From Gracilaria gracilis (lineage: Eukaryota; Rhodophyta; Florideophyceae; Gracilariales; Gracilariaceae), in contig JARGSG010000205.1 of NCBI GenBank assembly GCA_030374805.1, positions 62,001 to 126,000 of the forward strand: a DNA stretch of 64,000 nt. Reading direction: 5' to 3'. Both the position numbers and the translations under genes were made by a program. Below are positions 46,984-59,063 of this stretch, in pieces. The notes under the pieces are model-generated. The model ran no database searches. It was not told the origin of the DNA and saw only the letters and a list, made by a program, of their open reading frames with translations. How positions within the stretch are numbered: position 1 is the stretch's first letter; every line of letters starts with the position of its first letter.

Positions 46984-49900
46984 ATGCCCAACTGCTGCTT
47001 TGAAGGCTGCTCCTTCTTCGCCCGCACCATCTCCGCCATCCAAAGGCACCAGAGGAGATGCCCCAATCGCCTCAACCCAAACAAGCGTTTCCTCTCCCCA
47101 GGCGGAGGCCTTCCCCACTTCCCCCACGCATCAAGCGTCACAAGTCTACCCCCCCTACATACACCTCCCCCTCCCACAAACCGCCCTTTCGACAACGTCC
47201 TCATCGCAGACGACGACTCCTACCACCACCAGCAACTCTCCCTCTCCCTCCACACCCAGGACGCCTACCACATCGCCACCACCCCCATCTGCTCCATCTC
47301 CCCATCCCCTCCTCCCCCTCCTCCCCCTTCCTTCCCCCTCCTCAACAACCCCCACCTCGAACGCATGGTCCTCTACATCTCTTCCATCGCTTCCTCCCTC
47401 GGCCTCCGAAAGGCTGACGAACTCATCTCCCTCCTCCACGACCCCGCCTTCTCCAAATCCGCCTTCCACAACGCCGTCTCCTCCGCCACCCAGTGTCTCA
47501 AACTTCAAACAGACCTCTTCCAACACCGAGTTAACAACATCGGCTTCGCTATCACCACCCTCTGCGACCCACAGCAGCTCTTCTCCACCACCATCTTCCG
47601 AAAGGACCCCATCCAGGTCTTCAAACAACAACTCGCCCTCGCACACTTCCACAAAACCTTCTTCTGCCCCGTCTCCCACACAACATCTTCCGGCTCTCCC
47701 GCTTTCGCCCACCCCATGGCCTCCACCCTCGGAAAAGAAGCAGTCCCCGCCCTCAAAGCCGCAATCATGCACTCCTCCAACGACTCCTGCATCTAGCACA
47801 CCCCCGACTCCACCGGTATCGACTCCTTCATCGGCTTGGTCGAAATCTACTCCGACAAGTCCTCCGCCTCCCTCAAATCCTCTTCCATCACCTCCTACCC
47901 CCTTCACATCACCCTTCTCAACTTCTTCGATGGCTTCCGTCGCAATTGCATCACCGAACATCTCACCCTTCTCGGATACTTGCCGACCTCCTTCCTCCCA
48001 ACCAACCCCTCCCAAGACCACGACTCCGTCCCTCAAACCTCCTCTCACATCCCCCGCCACAACAGAATGGAACTCATTCAGCTCGCCATCTCCAACCTTC
48101 TCGGCCCCTTCCTCTCCTCCAGTCTCAACGGCTTCCCCTTCCGTGAGGCCCATGGAGTTCTCCGCCACTGTCACCCAATCATCGCCAGCTACTGCGCAGA
48201 CATCGCCGAAGCAAAAGACATCCTCGCCATCTCCCACGGGACCCGCCCCCAACACCCTTGTCACAGATGCACCGTCTCCCGCACAGACCTTCCCCTACAC
48301 GTTCAATCCCCTTCCCCCCGAACTCAGCACCAGACCTTCGCCGCACGCAAATCACACTCCACTCTCCGCCAACAATCACAAGACTCTCTCCTTGCTCGTA
48401 AGCCCAGAATCTCCCGCAAAACAAAGGAAAAAGCCCTTGAAGCCCTCCACTCCCTCTTCCTCGCAAAGTACCCCTCCCTCTTCGAATCATACCTTCTTCT
48501 CGACATCACCCCACTCCTCTCCCCTTAAAACATCTTCACCTTCAAACCACTCCACAACTTCCACCTCGGCGTCTCCAAGCTCATCAAGGTTGCCGCCATC
48601 GAGAGACTCCGCTCAGAAGCACTCTTCACCACCCCCCGTTTCTTCAAGTCCCGTCGCCCCTTCAACTCCGTCCGCACTTCCATCCTCAAACATTCAAACA
48701 CCATCCTCTCCGCCATCGAAAAGCACTTCCCCGCAAATGGACTCCACATCGACTTCTCCACTTCCGAAAACGGTCAAACTCTCAACGGTTTCTTCACTAC
48801 CGACGGCTTGCGTGGCATGCTCGAAGCTAAAGACTACCGCGCACTCGACATGGCCTTCCCCTTCACCGGCGCCTTCTTCGACCGACGCTGTGACGAAGTC
48901 GATTCAGCTCCCATCACTTCCGTCTTCTCCAAGTACTCAGACCTTCTCCTCGCCTCCATGCGATACAACACCTTCACCAAATGGACCGACGCCCGCCTCA
49001 CCGACCTCCACAACCAAATTCGCTCCTTCAAGCGCACAGCCGTACTCGTCCTCGGCCACCACCACACTTCCAGCCTCGGAACCCTCAGGTTCCACCTCCT
49101 CGATCACATTGTCGAGGACATTCGTCGCTTCGGAGTCCTCCACTTCAATGATGCCGCCATATTCGAGCACGCCCACACCCTTTTCAAATCCCATTACTCC
49201 AAAACCTCAAAGCGCAGGTCCACCGCACATCAAGAAACCATTCGTGCCATCCACCGCTCGAACGCCATCAAGGACGGGAATCCCGTCTCCACAAACCCTT
49301 CCATCACCTCCTCCTCCCCTGGCCTCGCTTCCCCCCTCCAATCCCGAGAACTCGGTTTCGTCCGTGATGGCAAACACATCTCCTTCGCTGACCTAATCAC
49401 TGCCCACAAATTCATTCGCTCCAATCCTCACCTCCCTCACAAATTTCTTCAAGACCTCCTCCCCCCCGATACCCTATCCAGTTTTGCACAATTCGGAAGA
49501 GACGCCCTCCCATCCTTCATCACCCTCTCTTTCGAAGTCCTACAACTCACTGACAACTCCCTCGTCCTCCGTCAGGCTCGACTCACCATAGTCAACTCCG
49601 CTTACGTCCTCAGCGGTTACATCCCAACACTCGACAACTACATCACAGAACGAAACGAGCTCACCCTCCAGGATCCTCCTGTCCTCATCATTCAACGAAT
49701 TTTTGCCAGCCCCTCCTTCGGTCCATCCAAGTCCCCAAAGTTCTTCCACGTTCTCGTCGCCGGCTCTATCTCCCTCTCCCCTCCACATCCATCGTCTGGG
49801 TCTGCAAACTCATCTCCCTTCTTCATTTTGCCCATTCTTCTTCAACTTCTTCTCCCAAGGAGTCCGCGTACGTCCAGTTCATGGAGCTTGTCCCACTCAG

Positions 49901-50192
49901 CGACGACGTCGATCTCACCCTCAACTGCGTTTGCCTCCGATGGGCAACAGACGACGAACATAACCACACCATTCACTCAGTTCCCATCTCTACCCACTCA
50001 AATTCCGATAACGTTTCCCCTTGGTATGGACTCATCTCCTCTTCCTCCATTCTCGGCTCCGTTCATGTTCAGCACCAGAACTACCCCGCTCCTCCCTTCA
50101 GTTCTCGTTTACACTGGCGCTTTCACCGATTCTATCTCAATCGGTTCTATCGAGATCCCACCGCCAAGCCTTATTTCCCATCCAACACGTAG
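46984..50192 (+). pseudogene. Plavaka-like (CACTA-related) transposase
   Basis: ATG 46984 begins with a C2H2-type finger, CCFEGCSFFARTISAIQRHQ...C. After a Pro/Ser-rich linker and a helical region comes GIDSFIGLVEIYSDKSSASL with YPLHITLLNFF and LLGYLPTSFLP, the catalytic-Asp segment and LLGYLP motif of Plavaka transposases. Later HPIIASYCADIAEAKDILA with HPCHRC (zinc site) and PLHNFHLGVSKLI follow in family order. One frame covers 46984-49740 with stops TAG 47794 and TAA 48526; near 49740-49790 the sense moves one frame over and ends WYGLISSSSILG...NRFYRDP at 50192. Codons are extremely C-ending, unlike the host genes. Plavaka assignment is by motif order; KDZ elements are the nearest alternative. 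Confidence 0.65.
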
Positions 50193-50351
50193 CCTCTATT
50201 CCCTGTTAGCTTCAGCTTCATAAAAATTTCAACCCGCTTCCTCACAACTGGAAAGACTGAGGATACACATGACATGAGAAAGAAGAAGGATCTCTTCCCC
50301 ATCCCACACATACCTCCACCCTTTCCCCCCTCACTGCACCTCACCCTACCC

Positions 50352-53035
50352 TTAGTAGCCCGTCTCTCCCCTACCATCAACCCCTGTCCCTTCTCTGCGT
50401 TCCGCCCGGTGTGCCACCAGCCGCCCGAAACTCGCGTCCTCCGGTCGACAGGCCGCTATGTAACAATCAAGAACTGCACCTAGTCTACGTGTTAGTTTTC
50501 CCATAAAATAGTCCTCCCTCACAGCTAGGTATATCTTCTCCCTCGATAGTACCCACAGCCAAACTGTCGCCGTTCTTCCAGAGTTTCCCGACACACGCCT
50601 CAGATCTCCATCCACAAACCCATCGTTCTCAAACTCCTCGGCATGCTCCTCCTGTAGCGATTGCCAGGCTAAGCCCAGTCTTCCTTTAACAGTCCCAGAT
50701 AGATAATTCCCATACAAAGTATAGAACAAAAGCTGTCCTTGCCCTCCACGTCCCACAACCTCGTTCATAGTTTTCACCACACAGGCAATCCAGGCGTCAA
50801 GTCTCGCAAGGTGCATCACTGTCCCATCCACGTACTGCCGTTCACCGTTACTTTGCCTCTCCACCGCGTATCCCATATACTCCTCCAACACTGCCACCGC
50901 TATCCCATTTTTGAAGTACATATCTTCATCATAAACATCCCATGGTGGCCCAACCGCACGAGACCTGGAATACGCAAGGTTTTCGAACGGGCTCGTTCTC
51001 CACCCACACAACTCATTCCCCCCGCCCTCCTCCCTTCCCATCAGCTTCTCGCGCGCCTCCCCCATCTTCTGCTTTAGCTCTTCCCATAGCTCAGTCCCCT
51101 CAGTAGGTTTCGCACGTTTTGCAATCAAAACATATCCAAGGATGGAGAATACCTTGTCACGAGCCGCCAACTTCCGCACCCCAATCACATCGCTGAATTT
51201 CTGCTTCATCCGCTGCCTCAGACGCTTTTCCGCACTCACATTATCCACACACTCCTGTTTCCTTCCCGTTTCTCGTATCGTCTCCGAAGTATCTCCCATT
51301 ATTTCCGTCTCCACCACATGCTTCAACAGCACATCACTTCTTCCCTCCTTTGATGGCCTTTAAGCCCTCATCTCATATGCCACTTGATATGGGCATCGAG
51401 GTACCATCTCCTTCTCCCGAACCACAAATATGATGCCCTCCCTACTTTCTACCACCGTCTCACTCCTGTTCTTCCAGCTCCTACCGACGTTCTCCGTGTC
51501 AAAACAGAGTTCTGACGCCCCCAACTTTGTATAGTGGAGAATCTTATCATATACAGCCCTTTCAAATCCGTAACAACATTCTGGCACCTCTTTACCATGT
51601 TTTCGACGCCCCTTCACTTCCTTCCCACACCCCCTTCGCTTCCTACCCTTCACAGCCTCCCTTAAACTTTCAGTCAACACATTTTCTTGCTTCAGCTCCT
51701 CCCTCACCCGTTCCAATCCTTTTTGCGTGAGCTTCAAACTCACCATCATGGTATAGTGGTCCTTCTTCATATTTCCCAGCTTCCCTTTCAACGAATTCAC
51801 CCTCTCAACCAGTACAGACCTTGGCAAGACGCGTAAGTTCTCTTCATCTCCTTCTGCTATTACTGTAGTTCCCATTTCCCTTGCTCCGTTCCTCTCTCCA
51901 CAATCCCCAGAATCGCCGCCTCCTGCTTCATGCACACCTTCCTGAATCTGAACGGCATTATGCCTCACACGTATTCCTTCAGGCGTTCGTACCGCGGTTT
52001 CCACCAAGTTCCCTCCAGTTCTATACCTGTTTCCGACAACGATATCTTCTCCTTCGAATACCCTCCCATTTACTGGTATATTGTCTCTCACATTTTCAAT
52101 CACTGATCTACCACTGCTACGTCCTACAACCCTCCCGGGCAAATTGTCTCGGAGCCATTCCATTCTCTCCACATTGAGGTGGCTCCCCATTCCATCAACC
52201 ACACATCCAATTCTCCTCCCACTGTCCTCTGCGTTTCCATGCTCCCTCATATGCCTCATACCCCCCACTTACTCTTCCTCCCGCAGCACAGTATGTCGCG
52301 GTCCACCAGTTCTTTCTCTGCCCACCATTCGATTCCTCGTAACGTCAACCACAACCTCCATGCCCTCGTTCTTGGCCTCCTGAACGCCTCCTCCTACTTC
52401 TCTTTTGTGACTCCTCCCATCCGAACGCCGACCTTAGCCACTCTCTCTCCCTCCTTCCCTCGAATACCACGGCTAACTTTGCCACTAGTATTTCTTGCTA
52501 TCGCCCTTCCCCCCCCACTGCGACACTCCCTCCCCTTTTCTATGACATATCCACACTGGCCTTCTTCTACAACTTGCGTGGAGTCATCGCCCCTTCGCCA
52601 CCCACCTCTATCCCTACCGCCCCGCGCATCATCCTCCTGCCCTCCTCTCATCCCTCCCCTGCTTTCCCCTCCTCCATTTCCAATCTCATGTGGAAGCGGA
52701 GTAGCTTGTGTTACCAAAGCACTTACCGTTCGCTCGGTTCGCTCCGTTTGCTCGGTGCGCTCGGTTCGCTTGGTTCGCTCCAAAGGTCGGCCTCGATCAC
52801 GTGTCCCCGTGTTCTTCCTACCTTTCCCACGTAATCCGCTTCGAGGAGCGCGCGAACTACGCCCAATACCGCCCTCGCCATTTTCCACATCGCCGCTTCG
52901 AGGCGCACGCGTAGTACTACCCAAACCATCCTCGCGACCTCGACCTACCACCTCTGCACGCGTTCGCCTTTTTGACGCGTGCCCGCTTACATCCTTCGCA
53001 TTCGCATTCGCACTTCTCCTTTTACGTTTCCCCAT
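50352..53035 (-). pseudogene. unidentified large protein, companion of the Plavaka-like transposase
   Basis: ATG 53035 starts a very basic Arg/Gly-rich N-terminus with tandem ERT repeats (52730-52790). The sense changes frame near 52440, passes an in-frame TAA at 52269, a coiled-coil-like stretch (LERVREELKQENVL), an in-frame TAA at 51360, and ends at 50352. About 890 codons. No domain is recognised. The C-terminal half is normal globular composition (ENLAYSRSRAVGPPWDVYDED, then LDAWIACVVKTMNEVVG). Its 3' end lies about 160 bp from that of the Plavaka-like gene, and it follows the methyltransferase-SET gene on the same strand. Confidence 0.5.
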
Positions 53036-53524
53036 ATGGAATCGGACGACGACGATGCGCCTGGTGGTGCGCTCGAGATGTTGTCGCCGCTCGCTACAAG
53101 ACGTGTTCGCCGCTCGACGTGATCGCAGGTCCCTCGTGAAACGCACACCTCCATTCGACGTGTGGTAGAAATATCGCACCGTGTTAGTACTTTTCGGAAT
53201 CACTTTCCGAAAATTGGCACGGAAATTTCCCTTCCTGTACGACAGCTCACTGCCAAAAACTGTTACACTTTCACATGATATCACATGTACTCCGTATCTT
53301 CTATTCTATTTACTTGAACGTCAACCCACTCTCCCGAATCCTAGCCCCATTTTGTTCACGTCACTGGATGATAAAAGTGACGACACCCACTCACTTGGGG
53401 GAGTTCTCGTCCTCCCCTGTGGAACACGAGAGTTAGAGAGAAAGCGTAATAAATTGTACAAAATTCGATTTTACACATACTACGGTACACCTTTCGGTTC
53501 TATAAGTCATAAATCAATTGAGCT
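53036..53524. other. spacer between the two minus-strand genes
   Basis: AT-rich compared with both neighbours; no open frame of note. It would hold the 3' end signals of the methyltransferase-SET gene and the promoter of the next gene. Confidence 0.4.
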
Positions 53525-56500
53525 CTAGTCGACTACTATAGGATTCAAAGACGTACCCCATGTGTACTCCATTCCATAATCTGCAAACAACTCTTCTCCC
53601 ACTTCTATAACCCGAAATGCCGGGACGGCAAGCATTTGGTATTCTCTTAATTGAAGTGGAGTTCGCCCAGTTCCTGGGGTTCGACTCACCAACACATTGG
53701 CAGTCCGTCGCTGCTTCAAGCCATCCTCCACTGCATCCCTATCTTTATCCCCTTCCATATATTTTGGGTCGTTAATTGTTCCACCCAACAAAAATGGAGC
53801 GGACACAATCCATACAGGGATTGTAGGTACTTCTCGTCTCCTTTCCGGGAGTTTCCGGAATACCTCGCCTCGCAGACTACCCTCCATCGCATAAGTTCGA
53901 AAACGTGCGGCGGTGGCTCCCAACAACCCTTCCCCATACTTCTTGTGCACCTCCTTCCTCTTCGTTAAGTCATGGTACACTAGAGTTCCGTAAAAGAAAC
54001 ATATCTCTTCGTTCTTCATGAAACGGCGCGTGGTAAACACTCCTAGTCCTGCATCATGGTGACAAATCGACGACTTCCCAATGCGACAACCACACATAGT
54101 GGCCTCCAGTGCCAACATCGCGTTCCAATCCAGGAGACCCGTCTTACTTTGCAACGTTTTCGGCCACTCATGCAGCGCTTTGCGCCTGTCGATCATGGCC
54201 ATGCCCTCCTCCTGCCACATCGATGCCAGGAAGTCTACAATATACGGTGGGAACTTTTGATACTGTGAGAAGCCGGATGGAGCCTTCCATGATCGTGAAG
54301 GACGAGCGTTCCACTTGGGAAATAAGTTCATTACGTGATTCACAGATTTTCGGACTTCCTGCGTAATTTGAATGTCCGTTTCATTATCGCGCATGAACAT
54401 CGCGAACTGAACAATGGCAGCGAGCCTAGCATGCGTAAAACAGTCAGGGTCCAGCTCACAACCAATAAACTTCCGATGACGTTGTAACTCCATGCATGCC
54501 ATGGCAGTCGAAAAAGTTCCCAAAAACAAGTCCACCACTGTATCACCTGGCTGCAAAAATCTGCTGATCAGCTCCTTCAACAACGCGCGAGGTTTTTGTT
54601 CCGACCTCACCTTTTGCAACAAGTAGCCCCCACCCTCTTTCTTTCTTTTTCATTGAAGAGTCTCCCCATTGGAAATGGGCGGTACCTGGTCAATAACACT
54701 GTGGTACCCTAGATACCTCGACTGCACGTAGTTGAGGTTCTCCAAGTTCACCATCGCATGCTGCTGTGCATAAGCGAGGCCACTTCGAACCCCATGTATC
54801 GCATACTCCATGGCAGGGAACAAGGAGCAGGACCTGCGTCCGGTGTTTCGCATGGGGTTGCCTTGCGACCTTATAGAATGAATTGGGACCTGGTCCACAA
54901 CAAACGATCGACTCGGAACCTCTTGCTCGTTCTTTGCTCAAATAGGGGAAAGCACCCTCGTCCACTGGTTCACCTTTTACAATTCACAGAAGATAACGAA
55001 ATGACTGCCCGGACGTAGCAGCCTTGATATAAGCTTTGCCGCCTTTTTCATACGCTCAGCGCTCAGCATATCGTACCAACTGTTCTCCCGGTTTTTATCG
55101 GCCCTTGTGTTGTATCGTGGGTCCATAAGAACCAGTTGGACTTTCCTTAAGGAGAGATTCCGTTGTTTCGCAGAGTCTCGTCCGTTTCCACCATACCCTC
55201 GAACCCGCAATTATACATTCGAAAGTATTTCTCCATCTCCACTTCACAAAGTTGGAATGCCATTCTATCTTCCAACGAGGAAATGGCAGGAGGAGGCTGT
55301 TTGTCAGCGTCGGATGACTGTTCACCAACATCTCCATTCCCACTCTCACCCACTACATCGATTCCACTGCCGCCATCTCCATCCCCTCCTTGTTTCCCCT
55401 CCGAAGGATTCCCCCTTTCCAACTGCTCATCGTCATCGTCATGAATTTCGATGGCTGGCTCCAGTCTCGATATCGGCGTGAGAGGTATATCAGGGACCCT
55501 GAGTGTTTCTCTGATTTTCAAAGGGCTTATTGTCTCCAAGATGGAGGACATAAGCGAGTCAGAGAAACAATCAAATCTTTGAGCAAACACTGTTGACGGG
55601 TTCCTGTGAAACGTCTTTAGAGCGGCCCATCGTCCAGGTTCTGATATTGTGTACAACTGCTTGCTCACAACAACCTTGTTCAGGTCAGAAATGAACTCCT
55701 TCGCAAGCGTTCGGAGGGCCACATCAATGTCCTTCGCAGGATTCCATGCCCACGGTTGGACCTTGTCTTCCCGAAGAGTTTGCGTGTTGCCCGGTAGCAA
55801 GCGATGGTCGTTGTCCTTGTGCAGGAACCTCTCGGAACGCGTTTCAATGGGTTTAAAATGCATGTCGTCGTACACGAGCAGTGTAAAACGGAAAACCATG
55901 ACCTCCGCGCTAGGGAATCCCAGAAATTGGGAGAAACAACCCCAGGCCTTTGTTATCAGCTGCACACCAAAACCCGCACGCTGAGCTTGTAGATTCTGCG
56001 ATATTTGCACATTCCCAAAAGAGGTGGAATATCCCTTCTCCCTCTAACGCCTCTTATGGCCCCGAAGGCGCTTTTCCATAGATACTTTTTGAATAAGGGA
56101 AAGAAAGAGAAGTCTCGGGAAATGTGTAGCGATGCTCGTACCGAAAGGGGGAACTATCCGGCCCACACGCCTGGGAGCTATACTCATGCACTTGAAGAAT
56201 TCGGTTAACGTCACAATCTTCGGTATTCCTTGAAAGTCCACTCTGGTATAAGCATTCCAAAAATCCCTCACACGCCTGTCTCTGTCTCCGTCCATGATGT
56301 CAAGCAACTTCGTCGACAGATACAGCTGACGGTACGAACCCTTCCCGCACACAGCCTTGAGCTCATCGTCGCTGTATAAGGGGTGAGTGGGTCCGAGAAG
56401 GATAGAGAAGTACTTCTTGGCAACTTCTAGGATAGTGCGATTCTTGATTATATATTGAACGAATTCGCTGTGTCCCACTTTCCTAGGTTCGTCTTCCTCT

Positions 56501-56646
56501 CGCATCGTCGACGCATAGTGATCACGGATGGCGAGACACACGGTGAGAAGCTCATCCCCAGAACCGAACATTTTTCCAACCTTCATGTCGGATGTCGGAG
56601 GTGCCGGTGACGGTGACTCAGACCTGGATTTGGTTGCGGCAGCCAT
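53525..56646 (-). pseudogene. DNA amino-methyltransferase fused to a SET domain
   Basis: ATG 56646 opens about 480 residues without a recognised domain (a TAG at 56044; then a Gly/Asp-rich acidic linker). After a frame change between 55147 and 55210, one register runs to 53525 with stops TAA 54977, TGA 54938 and TGA 54650. The methyltransferase is of the permuted type: LVLMDPRYNTRAD near 55115 (catalytic DPPY motif, here DPRY), GSHFVIFCEL, then PGDTVVDLFLGTFSTAMA near 54510 (SAM-binding motif I) and FIGCELDPDCF. Without any stop the frame continues to a SET domain (about 54060-53550): AGLGVFTTRRF, GGTINDPKY, TANVLVSR and VGEELFADYGMEY. So a DNA (adenine or cytosine-N4) methylase and a lysine methyltransferase-like domain share one polypeptide. 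Confidence 0.75.
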
Positions 56647-57016
56647 TTTAAGCAATAACGGGGGGCTGTATTATGAATACGGAAGAAGAACCGGAGTGGT
56701 CGTGAGAAAACAGATGATTGACGCCGGCAGCGGACGGCGAGGGCGAACGGATGGAAGCTACGAGAGATGGCAGCGAACGAAAGATGAGTGCGGATGGGGG
56801 ACGGGAGCGGACGGCAGACGGCTGTGGAAGCGGCGATGTGAAGGAGGAGTTCAGAAGCCGAAACGGTACCAGAACTCTAAAATAGAGGAGTAGAAGAGAA
56901 TTGGGCGATGTTAGGGGGGCTTATGCGGTAGTAGACAGTTATAAGAGAAGGCAGAGATGGAAGGGGGGTGCGGTAATTTCTAGATATGGAAGTATAGGCT
57001 AAGTTATAACTTACGG
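56647..57016. other. 5' flank of the methyltransferase-SET gene
   Basis: Purine-rich on the plus strand; no gene seen. It should contain the promoter. No terminal repeat matching the 46.45-46.98 kb side was found. Confidence 0.35.
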
Positions 57017-58604
57017 CTCTCCGGACAGCGGTCCGTGGTGCAGTGGCGCTGCATCACGGCTGTGATGAATTGCCACTCGAGTTCGGTCCGCTTTCCATGC
57101 ACCGTGGGAGAAAGAGTAAAACAAAATTAATTTCCACCTGGACAGCGGCCCCCCCGCGACTGGCGCTTGTTTGTATTGTGACGCCGCGTGTACTTAAGCA
57201 CCTTCGCTCTCCTGCCAACCGCCTCGGTAAGCACAACGCTCCGTACCTCCCCGGTATGGTTTCCGGGGATCTCTTCTTCTCCTGTCACAACCAAGTGATC
57301 CTCTCGGTTGTGACAGAAGAAAAAAAGATCGCCGGAAACTGTACCCTATGGAACAAGTTGATACCCAAATGATATACGGATTCATAAAACAAAATGTATA
57401 TCAATCGTCACATCGGCTGTTATAGCTGTCGCCCAAAGCTTGGGTATCCTTTGCACATCCAGAGATCATATCAGTTTCTCCTGAGACTTGAGGTAGATCT
57501 TAGGGATATCCAAAGCTTTTTGGATATCCGCATGATATACGATAACTGTGCGATAGATACCACCGCTGATATGCCGAATGATATGCATTTTACAATATAC
57601 ATCCGCACATCTAGCGTATATTCACCGTATATCATTGTGTTTCCCTGGGATATAAGAGAGGTGCTTTTTCCGTTCTTGTTCTGTTGCGCGGACGTAGTGG
57701 CACACAAGGTACGTTCGACAATTTTGTTCGTTTTCTGTGAATTTTACTAACTGGCGTACTCTCCTATTTTCCATGATATTGCGTATTCAAGCCAAAGGCG
57801 CCGCACACAGTGTATGCCGCTTCTGCATCCTTGCTTTACTGAGAACATTCGGAAGTGCTTGAACTGGCCGTGATGTTCGAGTACGATTATTTGAGTTGTT
57901 CAACTCATGCATTCGGCTTTAGCTCTCACAGCCAGTTCAATCACTGTTGGACTGTGGTTACTTATTAGACCGACTAGATTAAACTGCGTTAGGTCGAACT
58001 ATCGGAAGTGGTTGAGCTACCGGTGATGTTGGACTATGATTACATGAGTTGTTCAACTCATATAATCGTGTTTTGCCATTACTGATATTTCAATCACTGA
58101 AGAAGAATAGTCCCCAATATAGTCACTAGAAGAATGTCGTGGCCAGTGATGAGTTCTTCTTCTCCGACAACCACATAATGCTCGTGGTTGTCGCAAAGGC
58201 GGTATTCATTATCGGTCACGACCTTGGGCGCTACAGGAAAATCTACATCATATAGAGTTAAAGAAGGTAGTCGTTAGAACTACCTTCTTCGATTTGATAG
58301 CATGTAAAGTTTTGATATAGCGCATATTCTGCCAGATCGATGTGATGCATTACTTGTTTTGTTTTATACATGACCAACAAGCTGCGAACTACTTCTATTC
58401 TAAACTGTTCTCTGTGCTTATGAAGAGCAATTTTATTGCTTTCCAACAACTTCACCGAACGAAAGTCAAATGATTTGACGCCCTTACGTCCTCCCGTCAT
58501 TATAAGAAGATGCAGGGCTTTAAATATTCATAAAACAATCATAAGTGAGAACCGACGTCAAAAGCCGTCCGAGGTGTCGCCCAGCTTTATCGGCCACGGC
58601 GCAT

Positions 58605-58678
58605 GGACAGCGGTCCGGGGTGGAGTGGCGCTTCATCACGGCACTGATGAAGCGCCACTTCACCCCGGACCGCTGTTC
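58605..58678. repeat. hairpin A, 34-bp arms
   Basis: Arms of 34 bases pair at 32 positions around a 6-base CGGCAC loop. Confidence 0.85.
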
Positions 58679-58795
58679 GAAAAATTAAATTTCTTTCGCG
58701 TGGACAGCGGTCCGGGGTGCCGTCCAGCTTCATCAGCCACGGCGCGTGGACAGCGGTTCGGGGTGTCGTCCAGCTTCATCAGACAAGGCGCGTGG

Positions 58796-58869
58796 ATAGC
58801 GGTCCGGGGTGGAGTGGCGCTTCATCACGGCACTGATGAAGTGCCACTTTACCCCGGACCGCTGTCCGA
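58796..58869. repeat. hairpin B, 34-bp arms
   Basis: Same sequence family and loop as hairpin A, with a few differences between the arms; followed by the same AAAAATTAA word. Confidence 0.85.
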
Positions 58870-58981
58870 AAAATTAATTTTTTTTGCCGTGGACAGCCGT
58901 CCGGGGTGTCCTCTAACTTCTTACGCCACAGCACGTGGACAGCCGTCCGAGGTGTCGTCCAACTTCATCGGCCACTGCGCA

Positions 58982-59059
58982 TGGACAGCGGTCCGGGGTG
59001 GTGTGGCGCTTTATCAGGGCACTGATGAAGCGCCACACCACCCCGGACCGCTGTCCATG
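58982..59059. repeat. hairpin C, about 36-bp arms
   Basis: CATGGACAGCGGTCCGGGG opens the left arm and its complement closes the right arm. The stem differs from hairpins A and B (GGTGTGG for GGAGTGG) on both sides, so the change is compensated and pairing is kept. Confidence 0.85.
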
Positions 59060-59063
59060 CTGA

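Larger units (their letters stand above)
57017..59063. repeat. hairpin and direct-repeat cluster
   Basis: At least seven inverted repeats occur in 2 kb. Family 1 (GGACAGCGGTCCGGGGTG): hairpins at 57021-57099 (degenerate), 58605-58678, 58796-58869 and 58982-59059, with intervening half-units about 45 bp apart. Family 2: 57253-57292 with 57306-57345 (40-bp arms, 34 matching) and 58165-58174 with 58184-58193, both preceded by TTCTTCTTCTCC. Family 3: TGAGTTGTTCAACTCA at 57892-57907 and 58045-58060 within a direct repeat of about 60 bp. Open frames across it are artefacts of the repeats. It lies between two groups of element genes and could be transposon ends, a transcript-processing region or satellite-like sequence. 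Confidence 0.8.

Noticed and set aside
47000..49396. A 798-codon open frame on the plus strand, and a 369-codon frame on the minus strand at 47155-48264
   Set aside because: Both are shadows of the Plavaka-like gene. Its C-ending codons empty the other frames of stops, giving Ser/Thr/Pro or Gly/Val/Glu low-complexity products without motifs, while the third frame carries the family motifs.
52731..52790. Microsatellite-like CGCTCGGTT repeat as a separate element
   Set aside because: It is the coding basis of the ERT peptide repeat in the minus-strand gene and too short to stand alone.
53035..56646. A single polyprotein spanning the methyltransferase-SET gene and the following minus-strand gene
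   Set aside because: The SET frame ends at a stop (53525) followed by nearly 500 bases of AT-rich sequence without coding character, then a new ATG.
57017..59063. CRISPR array
   Set aside because: Repeats are hairpin-forming, unequal in length and spacing, and the sequence is eukaryotic; there are no unique spacers of constant length.
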